This document shows positions 25,813-35,074 of a stretch of 64,000 nt of DNA, piece after piece; position 1 is the first letter of the stretch; the number at the start of each line of letters is the position of its first letter. Below the pieces are notes generated by a model, which saw nothing but the letters and a program-made list of their open reading frames with translations, was not told the DNA's origin and searched no databases. The translations under genes were made by a program, and so were the position numbers. Origin of the DNA: Deltaproteobacteria bacterium (lineage in GTDB: Bacteria > Desulfobacterota > Binatia > Binatales > Binataceae). The DNA lies in assembly GCA_003135135.1 (NCBI GenBank), contig PLDK01000024.1, positions 54,536-118,535 on the forward strand. The letters run 5' to 3'.

Positions 25813-28332
25813 CTAGTGGCGCCACAGGATGTGAGCATCCTCGAGCGGAATCCTCGCTCCGGAATGCGATGGAACGATGCGAGGTGTGTAGTCCGATGCC
25901 GGACGCGAAGCGGGAACATCGCCGGCATAGATGCGCCACACTTTAGCAGGCTCGGGGCTGTCGCTGTGCGTCATTTCCGATAGAAACGGGGGCTCAGAGT
26001 CGAGCGGATCTGCATAAAGCTGTACGCGCACGCAGTCGGCACGCAGCTCTCCGAGATGCACCTCAACCCGTAGTGAGTGCTTTTGCGGAGAGCTCTCGAC
26101 ACGAAGCTCACCGAACCTCAGCGACGCCCAGTGCTCGGCCAACTCTTGTTTCCATTGGAGCAGGGATCTGCCGTAGGCGCCTTCGTCGCTTGCCCGCTCA
26201 TGATATGCCGCAGCAGCAGGGAGATAATATTTCTCCGTGTACTCGCGCACCGCCCGATTGGCCGAAAAGAGCGGGGTCAGGCGGGACATACTTTCACGCA
26301 TTCGCGTGACCCACTCGGTGGCGATGCCATTGTTGTCGCGGTTGTAGAACGCCGGAATGACCTTCTTCTCCAGAGTATCGTACAGTTCTTCCGCTTCGGC
26401 CGCGTCCCAGCCCGGGTCATCGCCATGCTCCTGGCCATTGCCCAATGCCCAGCCGACTTCGGGCGAGTATGCTTCGGCCCACCAACCATCCAGTTCCGAC
26501 AGATTGAGGCCACCATTGACGAGTACTTTCATTCCGCTTGTGCCGCATGCCTCCCAAGGCCGGCGAGGAGTGTTGATCCATAGATCAGCGCCCCGTACCA
26601 GCCGCTCGGCCATTCCCAGGTCGTAGTCGCTGAGAAAGACAGCATGGCGCCGCACGTCCGTCCGCTGGACGAAATCAACCCAGGCCTTGACCAGCGCCTG
26701 GCCGGCGATATCTTGCGGATGGGCCTTGCCGGCCATCACCAGCTGAACCGGCCGTTGTGGATTCGTCAGAATGGAAACGAGGCGTTGGGGGTCATGCAGG
26801 AGCAGATTGGGGCGCTTGTATGTTGCAAAGCGGCGGGCAAAGCCCAGCGTCAGGGTGTCCGGATCGAAAATACTCTCCGCGGCTTTAGGATCTTTGCCAC
26901 GAGAGGCAAGCTCGCTGGCGAGCCGTTCTCGCACGAAGCGAACCAATTCGACCCGGTGCTTTGCGCGAAGTTCCCACAGCGCGCTGTCCGAGGCGCGGCG
27001 TATATCATTTCCGACCGTCTCCATGGTCCCGCGCCAACGCTCGCGGCCACAGGTTTCCGTCCATAGCGCATCGGCAGCCGCGGAATCCCAAGTCGGCGTG
27101 TGGACTCCGTTGGTGACATGTCCGACCGGCACCTCGGCCTGGGGCCAGCTGGGAAAGAGCGGCTGGAAAATTCGCCGGCTCACGACGCCATGCAGGCGGC
27201 TGACGGCGTTGATTGCCCCGCTTCCACGAATGGCTAGATAGGCCATGTTGAAGGGCTCATCCTGTTGGTCCGGATGCAGGCGGCCCAGCGCCAGGAGACG
27301 CGAAAGATCTATGTGAAGCTGCTCTTGGGCGTAGCGCCCGAGGAAACGTTTTATCAAAGCGGGAGCGAAGCGATCGAAGCCGGCCTCAACGGGCGTGTGG
27401 GTTGTAAAAAGATTGCCAGCGCGCGATATGGCCAGCGCATTTTCGAAGGGTTGACCGGTGTCTTCCATAAGGCATCGTGCGCGCTCCAGCACCGCGAATG
27501 CCGCGTGTCCTTCGTTCAGATGGCAAACTTCCGGTTTGATCCCGAGGGCGCGTAAAAGCCGCCAGCCGCTGATCCCGAGCACCAGTTCCTGCGTCAACCG
27601 GAGTTCAGGTCCGCCACCGTAGAGTTCGCTGGTGATGCCGCGATAGGCCGGCGCGTTCGCCGGGTCGTTGCTATCGAGCAGATAAAGTTTCAGTCGGCCG
27701 ACCTGTGCCTGCCAGGCACGCAGCCGCAGTTTCTGGCCAGGCAACTTGACGCTCAGCCTGAGCCACTCGCCATCCTTATTGCGCACGGGGGTTACAGGTA
27801 TCTGGCCAGGGTCGTTGTAAGGGTATGAAGCGCGTTGGCTTCCGTCGGCGTCGATGATCTGGCGAAAATAGCCTTGCTGATAGAGAAGCCCGACAGCGAT
27901 GAGCGGAACGCCGAGGTCACTGGCGGCCTTTAACTGATCGCCGGCGACATTGCCTAGGCCGCCCGAGTAAATGGGGAGTGCTTCGCTGAGCCCGAACTCC
28001 ATACTGAAGTAGGCGACGCAATTTAATGGCGGGTTACTATGAGCGTGCTGAAACCATGCAGGGCTTTTGAGAGCGCGGCGCTGTTTTTCCAGTCGCTCTT
28101 TAACCTGATCCCAGAATTCCGGATTGCCGCGGAGCGACTCAAGCCGGGTCCGAGAGCAAGTTTGCAGAACGACCCACGGATTATGCGTGAGTGCCCAGAG
28201 TTCCGGCTCGATCTTGCTCCACAGCGGATCGGTCGAGTGGTTCCAGCAATTTCGCAGGTCCAAAGCCAACTCGACCAACGCGCCGAGATCTTCGGATTCT
28301 GACTCCTGCAGAGTCTGATGCAGGTCCGGCAT
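25813..28332 (-). CDS. glgP: Alpha-glucan (glycogen/maltodextrin) phosphorylase
   Basis: The 839-residue enzyme of family GT35 cleaves alpha-1,4-glucans with phosphate to give glucose 1-phosphate. It is the shorter bacterial/archaeal type with a long N-terminal region (WNHSTDPLW) before VAYFSMEFGLSEALPIYSGGLG. HLNEGHAAF, THTPVEAGFDRF and GFARRFATYKR lead to the pyridoxal-phosphate site TSGMKVLVNGGLNLSELDGWW. A C-terminal extra domain of about 130 residues follows. A CBS protein gene lies 15 bases upstream on the same strand. Confidence 0.92.
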   Translation of the reverse strand: MPDLHQTLQESESEDLGALVELALDLRNCWNHSTDPLWSKIEPELWALTHNPWVVLQTCSRTRLESLRGNPEFWDQVKERLEKQRRALKSPAWFQHAHSNPPLNCVAYFSMEFGLSEALPIYSGGLGNVAGDQLKAASDLGVPLIAVGLLYQQGYFRQIIDADGSQRASYPYNDPGQIPVTPVRNKDGEWLRLSVKLPGQKLRLRAWQAQVGRLKLYLLDSNDPANAPAYRGITSELYGGGPELRLTQELVLGISGWRLLRALGIKPEVCHLNEGHAAFAVLERARCLMEDTGQPFENALAISRAGNLFTTHTPVEAGFDRFAPALIKRFLGRYAQEQLHIDLSRLLALGRLHPDQQDEPFNMAYLAIRGSGAINAVSRLHGVVSRRIFQPLFPSWPQAEVPVGHVTNGVHTPTWDSAAADALWTETCGRERWRGTMETVGNDIRRASDSALWELRAKHRVELVRFVRERLASELASRGKDPKAAESIFDPDTLTLGFARRFATYKRPNLLLHDPQRLVSILTNPQRPVQLVMAGKAHPQDIAGQALVKAWVDFVQRTDVRRHAVFLSDYDLGMAERLVRGADLWINTPRRPWEACGTSGMKVLVNGGLNLSELDGWWAEAYSPEVGWALGNGQEHGDDPGWDAAEAEELYDTLEKKVIPAFYNRDNNGIATEWVTRMRESMSRLTPLFSANRAVREYTEKYYLPAAAAYHERASDEGAYGRSLLQWKQELAEHWASLRFGELRVESSPQKHSLRVEVHLGELRADCVRVQLYADPLDSEPPFLSEMTHSDSPEPAKVWRIYAGDVPASRPASDYTPRIVPSHSGARIPLEDAHILWRH

Positions 28333-28347
28333 TCGTGCCCCTTCACT

Positions 28348-28821
28348 CTAAACAGGCGGGTATAGGCGCACGCGCCCGCGGTTAATCGACAGGTGCACTT
28401 CCAGCACCAGGCTTCTCAGTTCGTCATTTACCCCGCCGCGCAGCGATCTGGCAGCTTCGCAGGCGAGATCGTCCAGCGATAGCAACCCGACCAATGCTCC
28501 GTCCCGATTGACGACCGGAAGCCGGCGCGTACGGTTCTGCCGCATCAGCTGCGCTGCGCAGCCCAGCTCGTCCTCAGTTGTGCAGGATACGACCTTGTGG
28601 GACATGGCTTTCTCAACCCGTATCTCCTTCAGTGGCCTGCCTTGGGTATAGGCGGCCATGCAGACGTCCCGGTCGGTCAAAAAGCCGATCGGTCTGCGTT
28701 GGTCATCGACCACCGGAACAGCCCCGCAAGGCTCTTCCCACATTATTTGCGCGGCCTTGTTCAGCGAATCTTGCGGACGGCAGGTTTTGACGGCACGATT
28801 CATGATCTGCTCAACTTTCAT
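28348..28821 (-). CDS. Two-CBS-domain protein
   Basis: The product (157 residues from the ATG at 28821, which has GGAGAG six bases upstream) consists of a CBS pair: VEQIMNRAVKTCRPQDSL...GFLTDRDVCMAA and VEKAMSHKVVSCTTEDEL...GLLSLDDL. CBS pairs bind adenine nucleotides and sense energy state. The gene lies directly upstream of the glucan phosphorylase and probably shares its message, so a link to carbohydrate reserve use is plausible. A related CBS-ACT protein is at 30410-31012. Confidence 0.82.
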   Translation of the reverse strand: MKVEQIMNRAVKTCRPQDSLNKAAQIMWEEPCGAVPVVDDQRRPIGFLTDRDVCMAAYTQGRPLKEIRVEKAMSHKVVSCTTEDELGCAAQLMRQNRTRRLPVVNRDGALVGLLSLDDLACEAARSLRGGVNDELRSLVLEVHLSINRGRVRLYPPV

Positions 28822-29016
28822 CGGCATCTCTCCAGCGCTTAGTCTCCGAAGAATTCTCATCGGAAAACCAGATGAAACAATTGTCGTCCAATTCCTTGTC
28901 CTTCCGCTGCGGCAGCCTCGGACCGCGAATACGGATCAGGCGGGGATGCTCATCGGTACAAACTCTACTTTGCCTTTCGTTCAGTTAAAACTGTTTCCGA
29001 AGGACACAGCGGTGAT

Positions 29017-30003
29017 TCAGTGGCGGGGCCGCAGATTTCTCAGCGGTCGGGTGTTGAGAACGTCTTCTTTTTCGATCCAGCCGCGCCGCGCCTGATTGAT
29101 GCCGTAATCGAGCAACGCTAAATCGCGAGTCGAATGCGCGTCGCTTGATATGACGAGCTTGACGCCGGCCTGTTTGGCCGCCATGCAGGCGGTGTCGGTC
29201 AGGTCCAGGCGCTCAGGCTGGGAGTTGATTTCCAGCGCACAACCCTCCTCGCGGGCGACCCGGAGGATTTCACTGAAATCGAACTTGCTGGGCTCGCGAT
29301 GATCGAGCAAGCGGCCACTTGGATGGCCAATTACATCGACGTTGGGATTGCGAATCGCCTTGATCAGTCTGCGCGTCATCTCGGCGGGATTTTGTTCGAG
29401 CTTGTAATGGACTGAAGCGACTACCCAGTCGAGCTCGCTCAGTGCATCGGCGGGCAAATCCAATCTGCCATCGTCCAGGATGTCGACCTCGATGCCCTGA
29501 AGCAGCGAGATGCCGGGGAGTTTTTTCCTGATTCGTTCGATCTCCCGCCTTTGCTCGCGCAAGCGCTTGGGATCCAGGCCATGGGCCATCGCCAGGCGGC
29601 GAGAGTGATCGGTAATTGCAACATATTCGAGACCGTTCTGACGAGCTTGACGCGCCATTTCCTCGATCGATGCGCGTCCGTCGGTGTACAGAGAGTGGGT
29701 GTGAAGGTCGCCGCGAAGGTTTTTGCGCTCAATCAATTTGGGCAGCTTGCCGGACGCGGCTGCTTCTATTTCGCCGCGGTCCTCGCGCAGCTCCGGTGGC
29801 ACCCATGCAAGCCCCAGGGCGCGGTAAATCTCTTCTTCCGTCCTGCTCGCGATGACCACATCGTTGCGAAAGAGTCCGTACTCGTTGAGCAAGAGTCCGC
29901 GCGCCTGGGCGATGCGCCGCAGATGCACGTTGTGGGACTTGGATCCGGTGAAATAGGTGAGCGCCGCGCCGAAACTCTTTGCAGGCACTACGCGCAAGTC
30001 CAC
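29017..30003 (-). CDS. polX: Family X DNA polymerase, C-terminal part with PHP domain (gene broken)
   Basis: This frame encodes the end of the polymerase region (VDLRVVPAKSFGAALTYFTGSKSHN) and the complete PHP domain: GDLHTHSLYTDG, ITDHS, IEVDILDDG, VASVHY, HPSGR and SSDAHS, the metal ligands of the nuclease. Normal bacterial PolX has about 570 residues. The palm with its catalytic aspartates is missing, and the N-terminal domain continues in another frame (30004-30313). The PHP part may still be translated from GTG at 30003 as a stand-alone nuclease, but I consider the gene disrupted. Confidence 0.75.
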   Translation of the reverse strand: MDLRVVPAKSFGAALTYFTGSKSHNVHLRRIAQARGLLLNEYGLFRNDVVIASRTEEEIYRALGLAWVPPELREDRGEIEAAASGKLPKLIERKNLRGDLHTHSLYTDGRASIEEMARQARQNGLEYVAITDHSRRLAMAHGLDPKRLREQRREIERIRKKLPGISLLQGIEVDILDDGRLDLPADALSELDWVVASVHYKLEQNPAEMTRRLIKAIRNPNVDVIGHPSGRLLDHREPSKFDFSEILRVAREEGCALEINSQPERLDLTDTACMAAKQAGVKLVISSDAHSTRDLALLDYGINQARRGWIEKEDVLNTRPLRNLRPRH

Positions 30004-30313
30004 CTGAGCGCTTGGGACCCAAGCCTGGAATATCTCTCAGTTCGAGGAGCTGGGGCGGGAACTTTGAGGCCAACTCGTGATGCAGCGGCAGGTCGCCGGT
30101 CTGAACGATCGTCGTTATTTTTCCCGCCAGATCGGCCCCGATACCGGGAATTTCGTCGATCTGTTCTTTGCTTAGACTGGCGACTTGCGCCGTTTGATCG
30201 CGAATCGCCCGAGCGGCGTTGCGGTAGGCCCGTACGCGAAAGAAATTCTCGCCCGCCAGCTCGAGCATATCGGCGGTCTCGTCGAGGACGTTGGCGACTT
30301 CGTCGTTTTCCAT
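30004..30313 (-). pseudogene. polX: polX N-terminal fragment, out of frame with the rest
   Basis: The frame from ATG 30313 gives the PolX 8-kDa/HhH start: ANVLDETADMLELAGEN, FFRVRAYRNAARAI and EIPGIGADLAGKI, ending at LRDIPGLGPK. In intact PolX the fingers and palm follow. Here the sequence passes straight to the VDLRVV segment in a different frame. The junction lies at about 30003-30015. About 130 residues are missing plus a frame change, so an out-of-frame deletion fits better than a single sequencing error. Confidence 0.75.
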
Positions 30314-30409
30314 CGTCACTGTATCCCGTTGCGATGGTGGAGCTCTTGCACAGTCAATATCCGGACTACCTACAAAGCCGATCGCTTCTTGTCCAAGGTT
30401 ATCGCTATC

Positions 30410-31012
30410 TCAGTTATGGACGGCAAGGACCTTGAAGCCGTACTCCTTCAACGCGTGTGCCGCGCTTTGCGCGCTGGTCGAAGGAACCAGCACGAATAGA
30501 ACCTCATGTCCCGGGTGATTTCGCTTTCGCTGGTACGTCCCGACACCGAGGAGAGGACAAATCGCCCGAACGAGGCTGGTTGCGGCCTCTATCTCTCCGG
30601 AGCCCTCCAGATCGAGATCGATTCTGGAACTGCCCTCGGAAGTATCTCCGAGTATGGCCTCGAGCGCCCGCAGCATATCGGTGGCGGTTATGATGCCGAC
30701 CAGCTTGCCATCCTCGACCACCGGGAGACTGCCGATCTTGTTGGTTATAATCAGGTGAGCGGCTTTCTCGACCGGCGTGGAAGGATGAACCGAAAATGGA
30801 TGGGCGCTCATGACCGCATCGACCCGCGTGTAAGCCAACTGCCCGAGATACTGGCGTGTGTCACGGTCGGTCAGAATACCGACTAGTTTTTCCTTATCCA
30901 CCACCGGAACCTGTCGGAACCTGCCCGCTTCCATTCTCTCATGTGCTGCTTCCAGCGTGTCACTCGGCGCGACAGTCACAGGCTTTGGGGTCATCAGCTC
31001 GGCAACAATCAT
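30410..31012 (-). CDS. CBS-CBS-ACT protein (AcuB-like)
   Basis: The 200-residue protein has two CBS motifs (MIVAELMTPKPVTV...GILTDRDTRQYL and VDAVMSAHPFSVHP...GIITATDML) followed by a C-terminal beta-alpha-beta unit (LVRAICPLLGVGTYQRKRNHPGHEVLFVLV) that resembles an ACT-like domain, as in AcuB. Such proteins bind AMP/ATP and sometimes amino acids and tune partner enzymes. It lies 97 bases upstream of the broken polX in the same direction. The partner is unknown. Confidence 0.78.
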   Translation of the reverse strand: MIVAELMTPKPVTVAPSDTLEAAHERMEAGRFRQVPVVDKEKLVGILTDRDTRQYLGQLAYTRVDAVMSAHPFSVHPSTPVEKAAHLIITNKIGSLPVVEDGKLVGIITATDMLRALEAILGDTSEGSSRIDLDLEGSGEIEAATSLVRAICPLLGVGTYQRKRNHPGHEVLFVLVPSTSAQSAAHALKEYGFKVLAVHN

Positions 31013-31285
31013 TGGCGCTCCTTGAGCGAGTCGCTCTTACAAACAACGGAGCTGTGAAGTTAGATCTCGAAGCTAGAGGCCTAGCACTTTTGCAGCAAAA
31101 GATCGAAGCGGCGGGCCCATCTTCACGAGACCGTCACAATGATCAGCGACCCAGGCGCGCGCGCGTTCAATCAGGGCCGCGGGCCATAACCTATGACGCC
31201 CTATCCATAGGCCGGATATATGACTGAAACCGGCTTTACCGTCCGCCCGGCAATCGCCGTTCGCTCGGGGCTGAGTCCTATAAGA

Positions 31286-31322
31286 GAAAGCTTAATCCGC
31301 CGGAAGAAAGTTTAATCCGCGG
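31286..31322. repeat. Imperfect tandem duplication at the FTR1 gene end
   Basis: GAAAGCTTAATCCGCCG and GAAAGTTTAATCCGCGG lie 20 bases apart, duplicating the stop-codon region of the permease gene. The rest of the 299-base gap 31013-31311 shows no gene or clear signal to me. Confidence 0.5.
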
Positions 31323-32136
31323 CGATTGCGGCGCGCTCGGCGGCGCGGGCGGCCGCGTAGCGCGGAGCGAGCAGCGCGGTGGCGGCAAGCAGCAGGATTG
31401 CCTGCGCGCCAAGCGTTTGCACGGTCGGGAAAATTCCGATCGCCGGGAGCGCCGGGACGTAATCGACGAAAGTTGCCGCAACCCAATCGGCCTCTTGCAG
31501 GCTCGCGACGCCCTGACCGATGAAGATCACTGCCATCGCGTAGAGCATCACCGACGTTGTCTTGAAGACAATCGCCGACGCAATCTTGCGTGCGCTCCAT
31601 TGGATTATGACGAAAAGGGCGGCCAGCGCGAGCGCTGCGGCGGCGATCCCGGCGGCGATCGCATAGCGCTCGGCGCCCGCGGCCGCGCCTGCCGAAAGCG
31701 CCTGCAGGAAAACTATCGTGTCTGCCCCCCTGCGCACCACGGCCAGAAAGGCGGTCAGCCCCAATGCCAGGGCCGGCAGGCCGATCCGTTCGGCGCTGGG
31801 TAACTTGCCGAGGATGAACCTGCGCGAGCGCTCGGATCGACTGTTCGCGGTCAGCCGCGAGATGACATAGAAGAGCGTCGCGGCGGCAAGCAGTTGAAAG
31901 ACGCCCTCGAGCGTGTCGCTGGCATCGTCGCTGATCAGATAGTTGGCCGCGATGGCGAGTAGGATGCTGGCGACGATCGCCGCGGCCGCGCCGGCGTAAA
32001 TGTCACGCGGGCGGCCGTGGCGGCCCGCCTCGCGGGTGACGGCTGTCAGGGCAACGATCACGAGCATCGCCTCCGTCCCTTCGCGAAACAGGATGCCCAG
32101 GGAATAAAGGAGGTAGGGAATGGCGGTTTGGGACAT
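31312..32136 (-). CDS. FTR1-family iron permease-like membrane protein
   Basis: The 274-residue protein has seven hydrophobic segments and the FTR1 motif near the N-terminus, LFREGTEAMLVIVAL (normally REGxE). The second motif position, in VVRRGADTIVFLQAL, has lost the glutamates that bind iron in classical FTR1 (RRGAD in place of REGxE). It may therefore transport iron poorly or carry another cation. No partner genes for ferrous oxidation (EfeO/B or a cupredoxin) are adjacent, so function is inferred from the fold only. Confidence 0.72.
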   Translation of the reverse strand: MSQTAIPYLLYSLGILFREGTEAMLVIVALTAVTREAGRHGRPRDIYAGAAAAIVASILLAIAANYLISDDASDTLEGVFQLLAAATLFYVISRLTANSRSERSRRFILGKLPSAERIGLPALALGLTAFLAVVRRGADTIVFLQALSAGAAAGAERYAIAAGIAAAALALAALFVIIQWSARKIASAIVFKTTSVMLYAMAVIFIGQGVASLQEADWVAATFVDYVPALPAIGIFPTVQTLGAQAILLLAATALLAPRYAAARAAERAAIAAD

Positions 32137-32350
32137 GGCGTTTGCTGATGCCTCTTCAAAACCTTGAAAGCGTTGAAAACACCGGAGTTTTGGCGCCCGG
32201 CCGCAATGCGCTGCGAAGCTAACAAGGTAAAATGACGGCGTGATGAAGGAAATTTATCGAAGCAATCAATTCTGCGTTGCCGGTGGCTCCGCAAAACTTG
32301 AACCGCGCGTTACGCTGCGTGGCCAGGATGCACGCGGGCCGGCGGCCCGA

Positions 32351-33601
32351 TCAGATAGGCATTTGGTTGAGATCCAGGATCCGGAGTGCGCCGGTCAAGC
32401 TCAGGACATCGTTGGTGCCGTCCTCGATCAGAGACGCGCGTGCGTCGCGGAAGATCTTCTCGATCGGGTACTCGCGGCTGAGCCCGTTGCCGCCGAAGAT
32501 CTGCAGCGCGTCGGAAGCGATCTCGAATGAGGCCTGGGTGCAGAAGGTCTTGGCCGCAATCGCATACTCGAGGTCGATCGCCGGCGGAGGATCGTTGTGT
32601 ACCATCACGGCCCGCGACAGCGCGCGGCATGCCTCGACCCGGGTGAACATGTCGAACAGGCGCTTCTGGACGAGCTGATGCTCGCAGATCGGCTTGCCGC
32701 CCTGGATGCGCTGCTTTGAGTAGTCCATCGCGGCTTCGAAGGCGGCGCGCGCAACGCCGGTGAACACCGCGGCCATTGTGCTGTTCGCGTTGGTCAGCGT
32801 AATCGCCGCCACCATCGGGAAGGCCTCGGGCGTGGCGAGTACGTAGCGGTCCGGGATGCGCACGTTGTCGAAAAAGATCTCGCCCTGGTTGAGCGCCCGC
32901 TGGCCAATCTTGTTGAGCGGTTTTCCCTTGGAGACGCCCGGCAGATCGAATGGGATGAACGCGACCACGCCCCCGGCCGGCTGGCCGCCTACCGCCGGCG
33001 CCATCAGGTACACGATTCCGTGTGTCGAAATCGTGCCGTTGGAAACCCACGCTGCCTTCTGCCCGTTGACCACGTAGGAGTCGCCCTCGCGCCGGATGGT
33101 GGCGCGGCCGGCGCGGTTCGCTTCACCTTCGCTCGCAAGAAACATCGCCCAATCCGAGCCGTGGTTCGGCTCGGTCACCGGCCATGATCCGATAAAGCGG
33201 GCGTCGCGGTCGGCGACGAAGGGCTTGACGAAAGTGTCGATAAGTTCGGGATTTCCGGCGATCGCCAGCGCACCAAACGGAGCGCCCGCGACGCCGAGGC
33301 TGATCGCGAGGTCGGCACTGCCCCATCCGAGCTCCTCCAGGAAGATCTGCATCCCAAGCCCATGAAGGCCGAGCCCGCCGATCGCTTCGGGGAAAGAGGC
33401 GGTGTGATAGCCAAGCGCATACGCCTGGCGCATGAAGGTCCAAAGCGCAGAGCCGGGCGCGATGACATCTTGCGGGTCGGGCAGGCGGTCGAGTTCCGTT
33501 GCGGCCGGCCGCAGCACCTCTTTGGCAAAGCGGTGGACGTTTTCCCTGAGCGCGCGAAGGTCCGCGGGCAGGTTACGGTCGATCTCCATGTAAGCGTCCA
33601 T
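32351..33601 (-). CDS. Acyl-CoA dehydrogenase family protein
   Basis: The 416-residue flavoprotein has the acyl-CoA dehydrogenase layout: an N-terminal helical domain, the central beta-domain with WPVTEPNHGSDWAMF and GQKAAWVSNG, and a C-terminal helical domain with SRLHG-like QIFGGNGLSREYPIEKIFRDAR. At the place of the usual catalytic YEGT glutamate the sequence is EDGTND, so the base would be Asp or lie elsewhere. The ATG at 33601 has GGGAGG six bases upstream. A close paralogue is at 43021-44271. It neighbours a nitroreductase gene and an acyl-CoA ligase stub on the same strand. Confidence 0.83.
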   Translation of the reverse strand: MDAYMEIDRNLPADLRALRENVHRFAKEVLRPAATELDRLPDPQDVIAPGSALWTFMRQAYALGYHTASFPEAIGGLGLHGLGMQIFLEELGWGSADLAISLGVAGAPFGALAIAGNPELIDTFVKPFVADRDARFIGSWPVTEPNHGSDWAMFLASEGEANRAGRATIRREGDSYVVNGQKAAWVSNGTISTHGIVYLMAPAVGGQPAGGVVAFIPFDLPGVSKGKPLNKIGQRALNQGEIFFDNVRIPDRYVLATPEAFPMVAAITLTNANSTMAAVFTGVARAAFEAAMDYSKQRIQGGKPICEHQLVQKRLFDMFTRVEACRALSRAVMVHNDPPPAIDLEYAIAAKTFCTQASFEIASDALQIFGGNGLSREYPIEKIFRDARASLIEDGTNDVLSLTGALRILDLNQMPI

Positions 33602-33628
33602 TGCCAACCTCCCGCAGCCTGCTAGCGG

Positions 33629-34471
33629 CTACGAACTGCTACCGGCAGGGATGAAACTCGTCGGGATGTCCAGCGCCTTGTGGACGAATTCGAGTTCCTG
33701 CTGGCGCCATGGCAGCGGAGCGGGCGCCTGGATCATCTTGTCGCGCTTGAGTTCCTCGACCACCTTGGGATCGCGCTCGAACGGCTTGCCGTGCTCGTTG
33801 ACGAAGAACAGTTGTTCGAAGGGCAGCTTGGGCCGTTGGCCGCCCGCTTCGCGGCTCTCGAGCGGATAGCCGACGCTCATCACGACCAGCAGATGGGCGG
33901 TATCGGGAAGATTGAACGCCTTGCGCATTTTGCGCTCGCGTACGCCGCCAAGCTCTCCGGTGCCGATGCAGCAGGTGCCGAGGCCCTCCTCGTAGGCGAC
34001 TAGGGTGGCCAAGGCAATCGCCTGTCCGCAATCCATCTCGGTAAGTCCGGATTTGAGCATTTCCTCGGCATTCATGCGGAAATAGGGAATCAACAACTGA
34101 TCGAGCGCCTTGTGCTCCGCAGCCTCGTCCACGCCCATCACGCGCGCCGCGACCAGTTCATGGAGCCGCTCGCCTTGAGTCAGATAGCCAGCCTTGCGGT
34201 CGAAGATCGCCTCTTCCACCCAGTACCAAAGGATCATGGCCGGACAGTGTTTTAACTGGCTGGTTCCGAGTGGGGCGATGACCGCCGCCCAATTTTCCGG
34301 GGGCGATGAATCGCGGAACATCACGATCGCGCGCAGCGCCTGCACGTTGCCCCAAAACGAGGTGAGCCGCGCGGCCTCGAGCATCTTCTGAATCTTCTCG
34401 CGCTCGACCGGCCGATAGGGATTGTAGAAACGGATGGTGCGTCTGATGCCGATTGCTTCCTTGAGTTCCAT
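33629..34471 (-). CDS. Nitroreductase-family flavoprotein, second paralogue
   Basis: This 280-residue protein is a paralogue of the one at 23101-23889. It has GIRRTIRFYNPYRPVEREKIQ, DCGQAIALATLVAYEEGLGTCCIG, and the same loop GYPLESREAGGQRPK with C-terminal APLPWRQQELEFVHKALDIP. It is larger because of an insertion around residues 95-140. The gene precedes the acyl-CoA dehydrogenase gene by 27 bases, a likely operon. Reduction of an enoyl, quinone or nitro substrate is possible. The true substrate is not evident. Confidence 0.8.
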   Translation of the reverse strand: MELKEAIGIRRTIRFYNPYRPVEREKIQKMLEAARLTSFWGNVQALRAIVMFRDSSPPENWAAVIAPLGTSQLKHCPAMILWYWVEEAIFDRKAGYLTQGERLHELVAARVMGVDEAAEHKALDQLLIPYFRMNAEEMLKSGLTEMDCGQAIALATLVAYEEGLGTCCIGTGELGGVRERKMRKAFNLPDTAHLLVVMSVGYPLESREAGGQRPKLPFEQLFFVNEHGKPFERDPKVVEELKRDKMIQAPAPLPWRQQELEFVHKALDIPTSFIPAGSSS

Positions 34472-34490
34472 GCGTGTTTTACTCAGCTCC

Positions 34491-34745
34491 TCAATGGGTT
34501 GCGTCCACCAGGGCGTTCTTGTCCCGATCCCAGGTGGTCGGGGTGATACCCCATTGCTTTAGTTGTGCCTTCTGAATCCTGTGGGTTTCGGTCTTTGGCA
34601 GGCTTTCGCAGTAGTCGATATAGCGCGGCACCATGAAACTTGCCATCCGCTGCTCGAAAAGGATGCAAACCTTGTTGCCTTGCTCCTTTGCGCGCTCGGA
34701 CAACACCGAAGCTGGAGAATTAAATTTGGGCCGGGCCGTTTCCAT
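34491..34745 (-). pseudogene. C-terminal fragment of an AMP-forming acyl-CoA ligase
   Basis: Only the end of an AMP-forming acyl-CoA synthetase remains: CILFEQRMASFMVPRYIDYCESLPKTETHRIQKAQLKQW, where PKT-x-x-x-R-QK is the C-terminal lysine motif of the family, followed by the CaiC-like TTWDRDK tail. The other 430 or so residues, with the AMP-binding motifs, are missing. Homology stops at about 34690-34700, where unrelated sequence leads to the SEFIR gene. The stub is in line with the nitroreductase and acyl-CoA dehydrogenase genes, so it was probably the first gene of that operon before truncation. Confidence 0.7.
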
Positions 34746-35029
34746 CTGAGCGAGACCTCGCCTGCTGCCGATCGCCTCTTCGCCGCGCCGCGCTCAGGCC
34801 GCTTGGGTCCCGCGTCCGCTGTGCTCAGCCATCGTGCGTCCCTCCAGCGCCTTGCCGTGCGCATTCAGCATAAAGACCTGACCATAGATTTGAAAACATT
34901 CGCAAGAGTATGCGCTCGTTCAGCGGTGGTTCAGTTTGGGCCTTCGCGCCAACGGCGCGAAGCACCCTTTGAAAGCACGGCAACTACATCAATACCCGCC
35001 CGATCTCGGCATCCGACCGGCAAGGGGGT
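34746..35029. other. Junction region between ligase stub and SEFIR gene
   Basis: This stretch holds no convincing intact gene. Read leftwards, 34794-34920 encodes a short frame (CFQIYGQVFMLNAHGKALEG and onward to a stop) with protein-like composition and no start, perhaps another gene relic. The rest shows nothing recognisable and must contain the promoter of the rightward SEFIR gene. Confidence 0.35.
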
Positions 35030-35074
35030 ATGTTGGAAGGAAAGACGGCATCCGAGCAGAGACACCGTGACACG

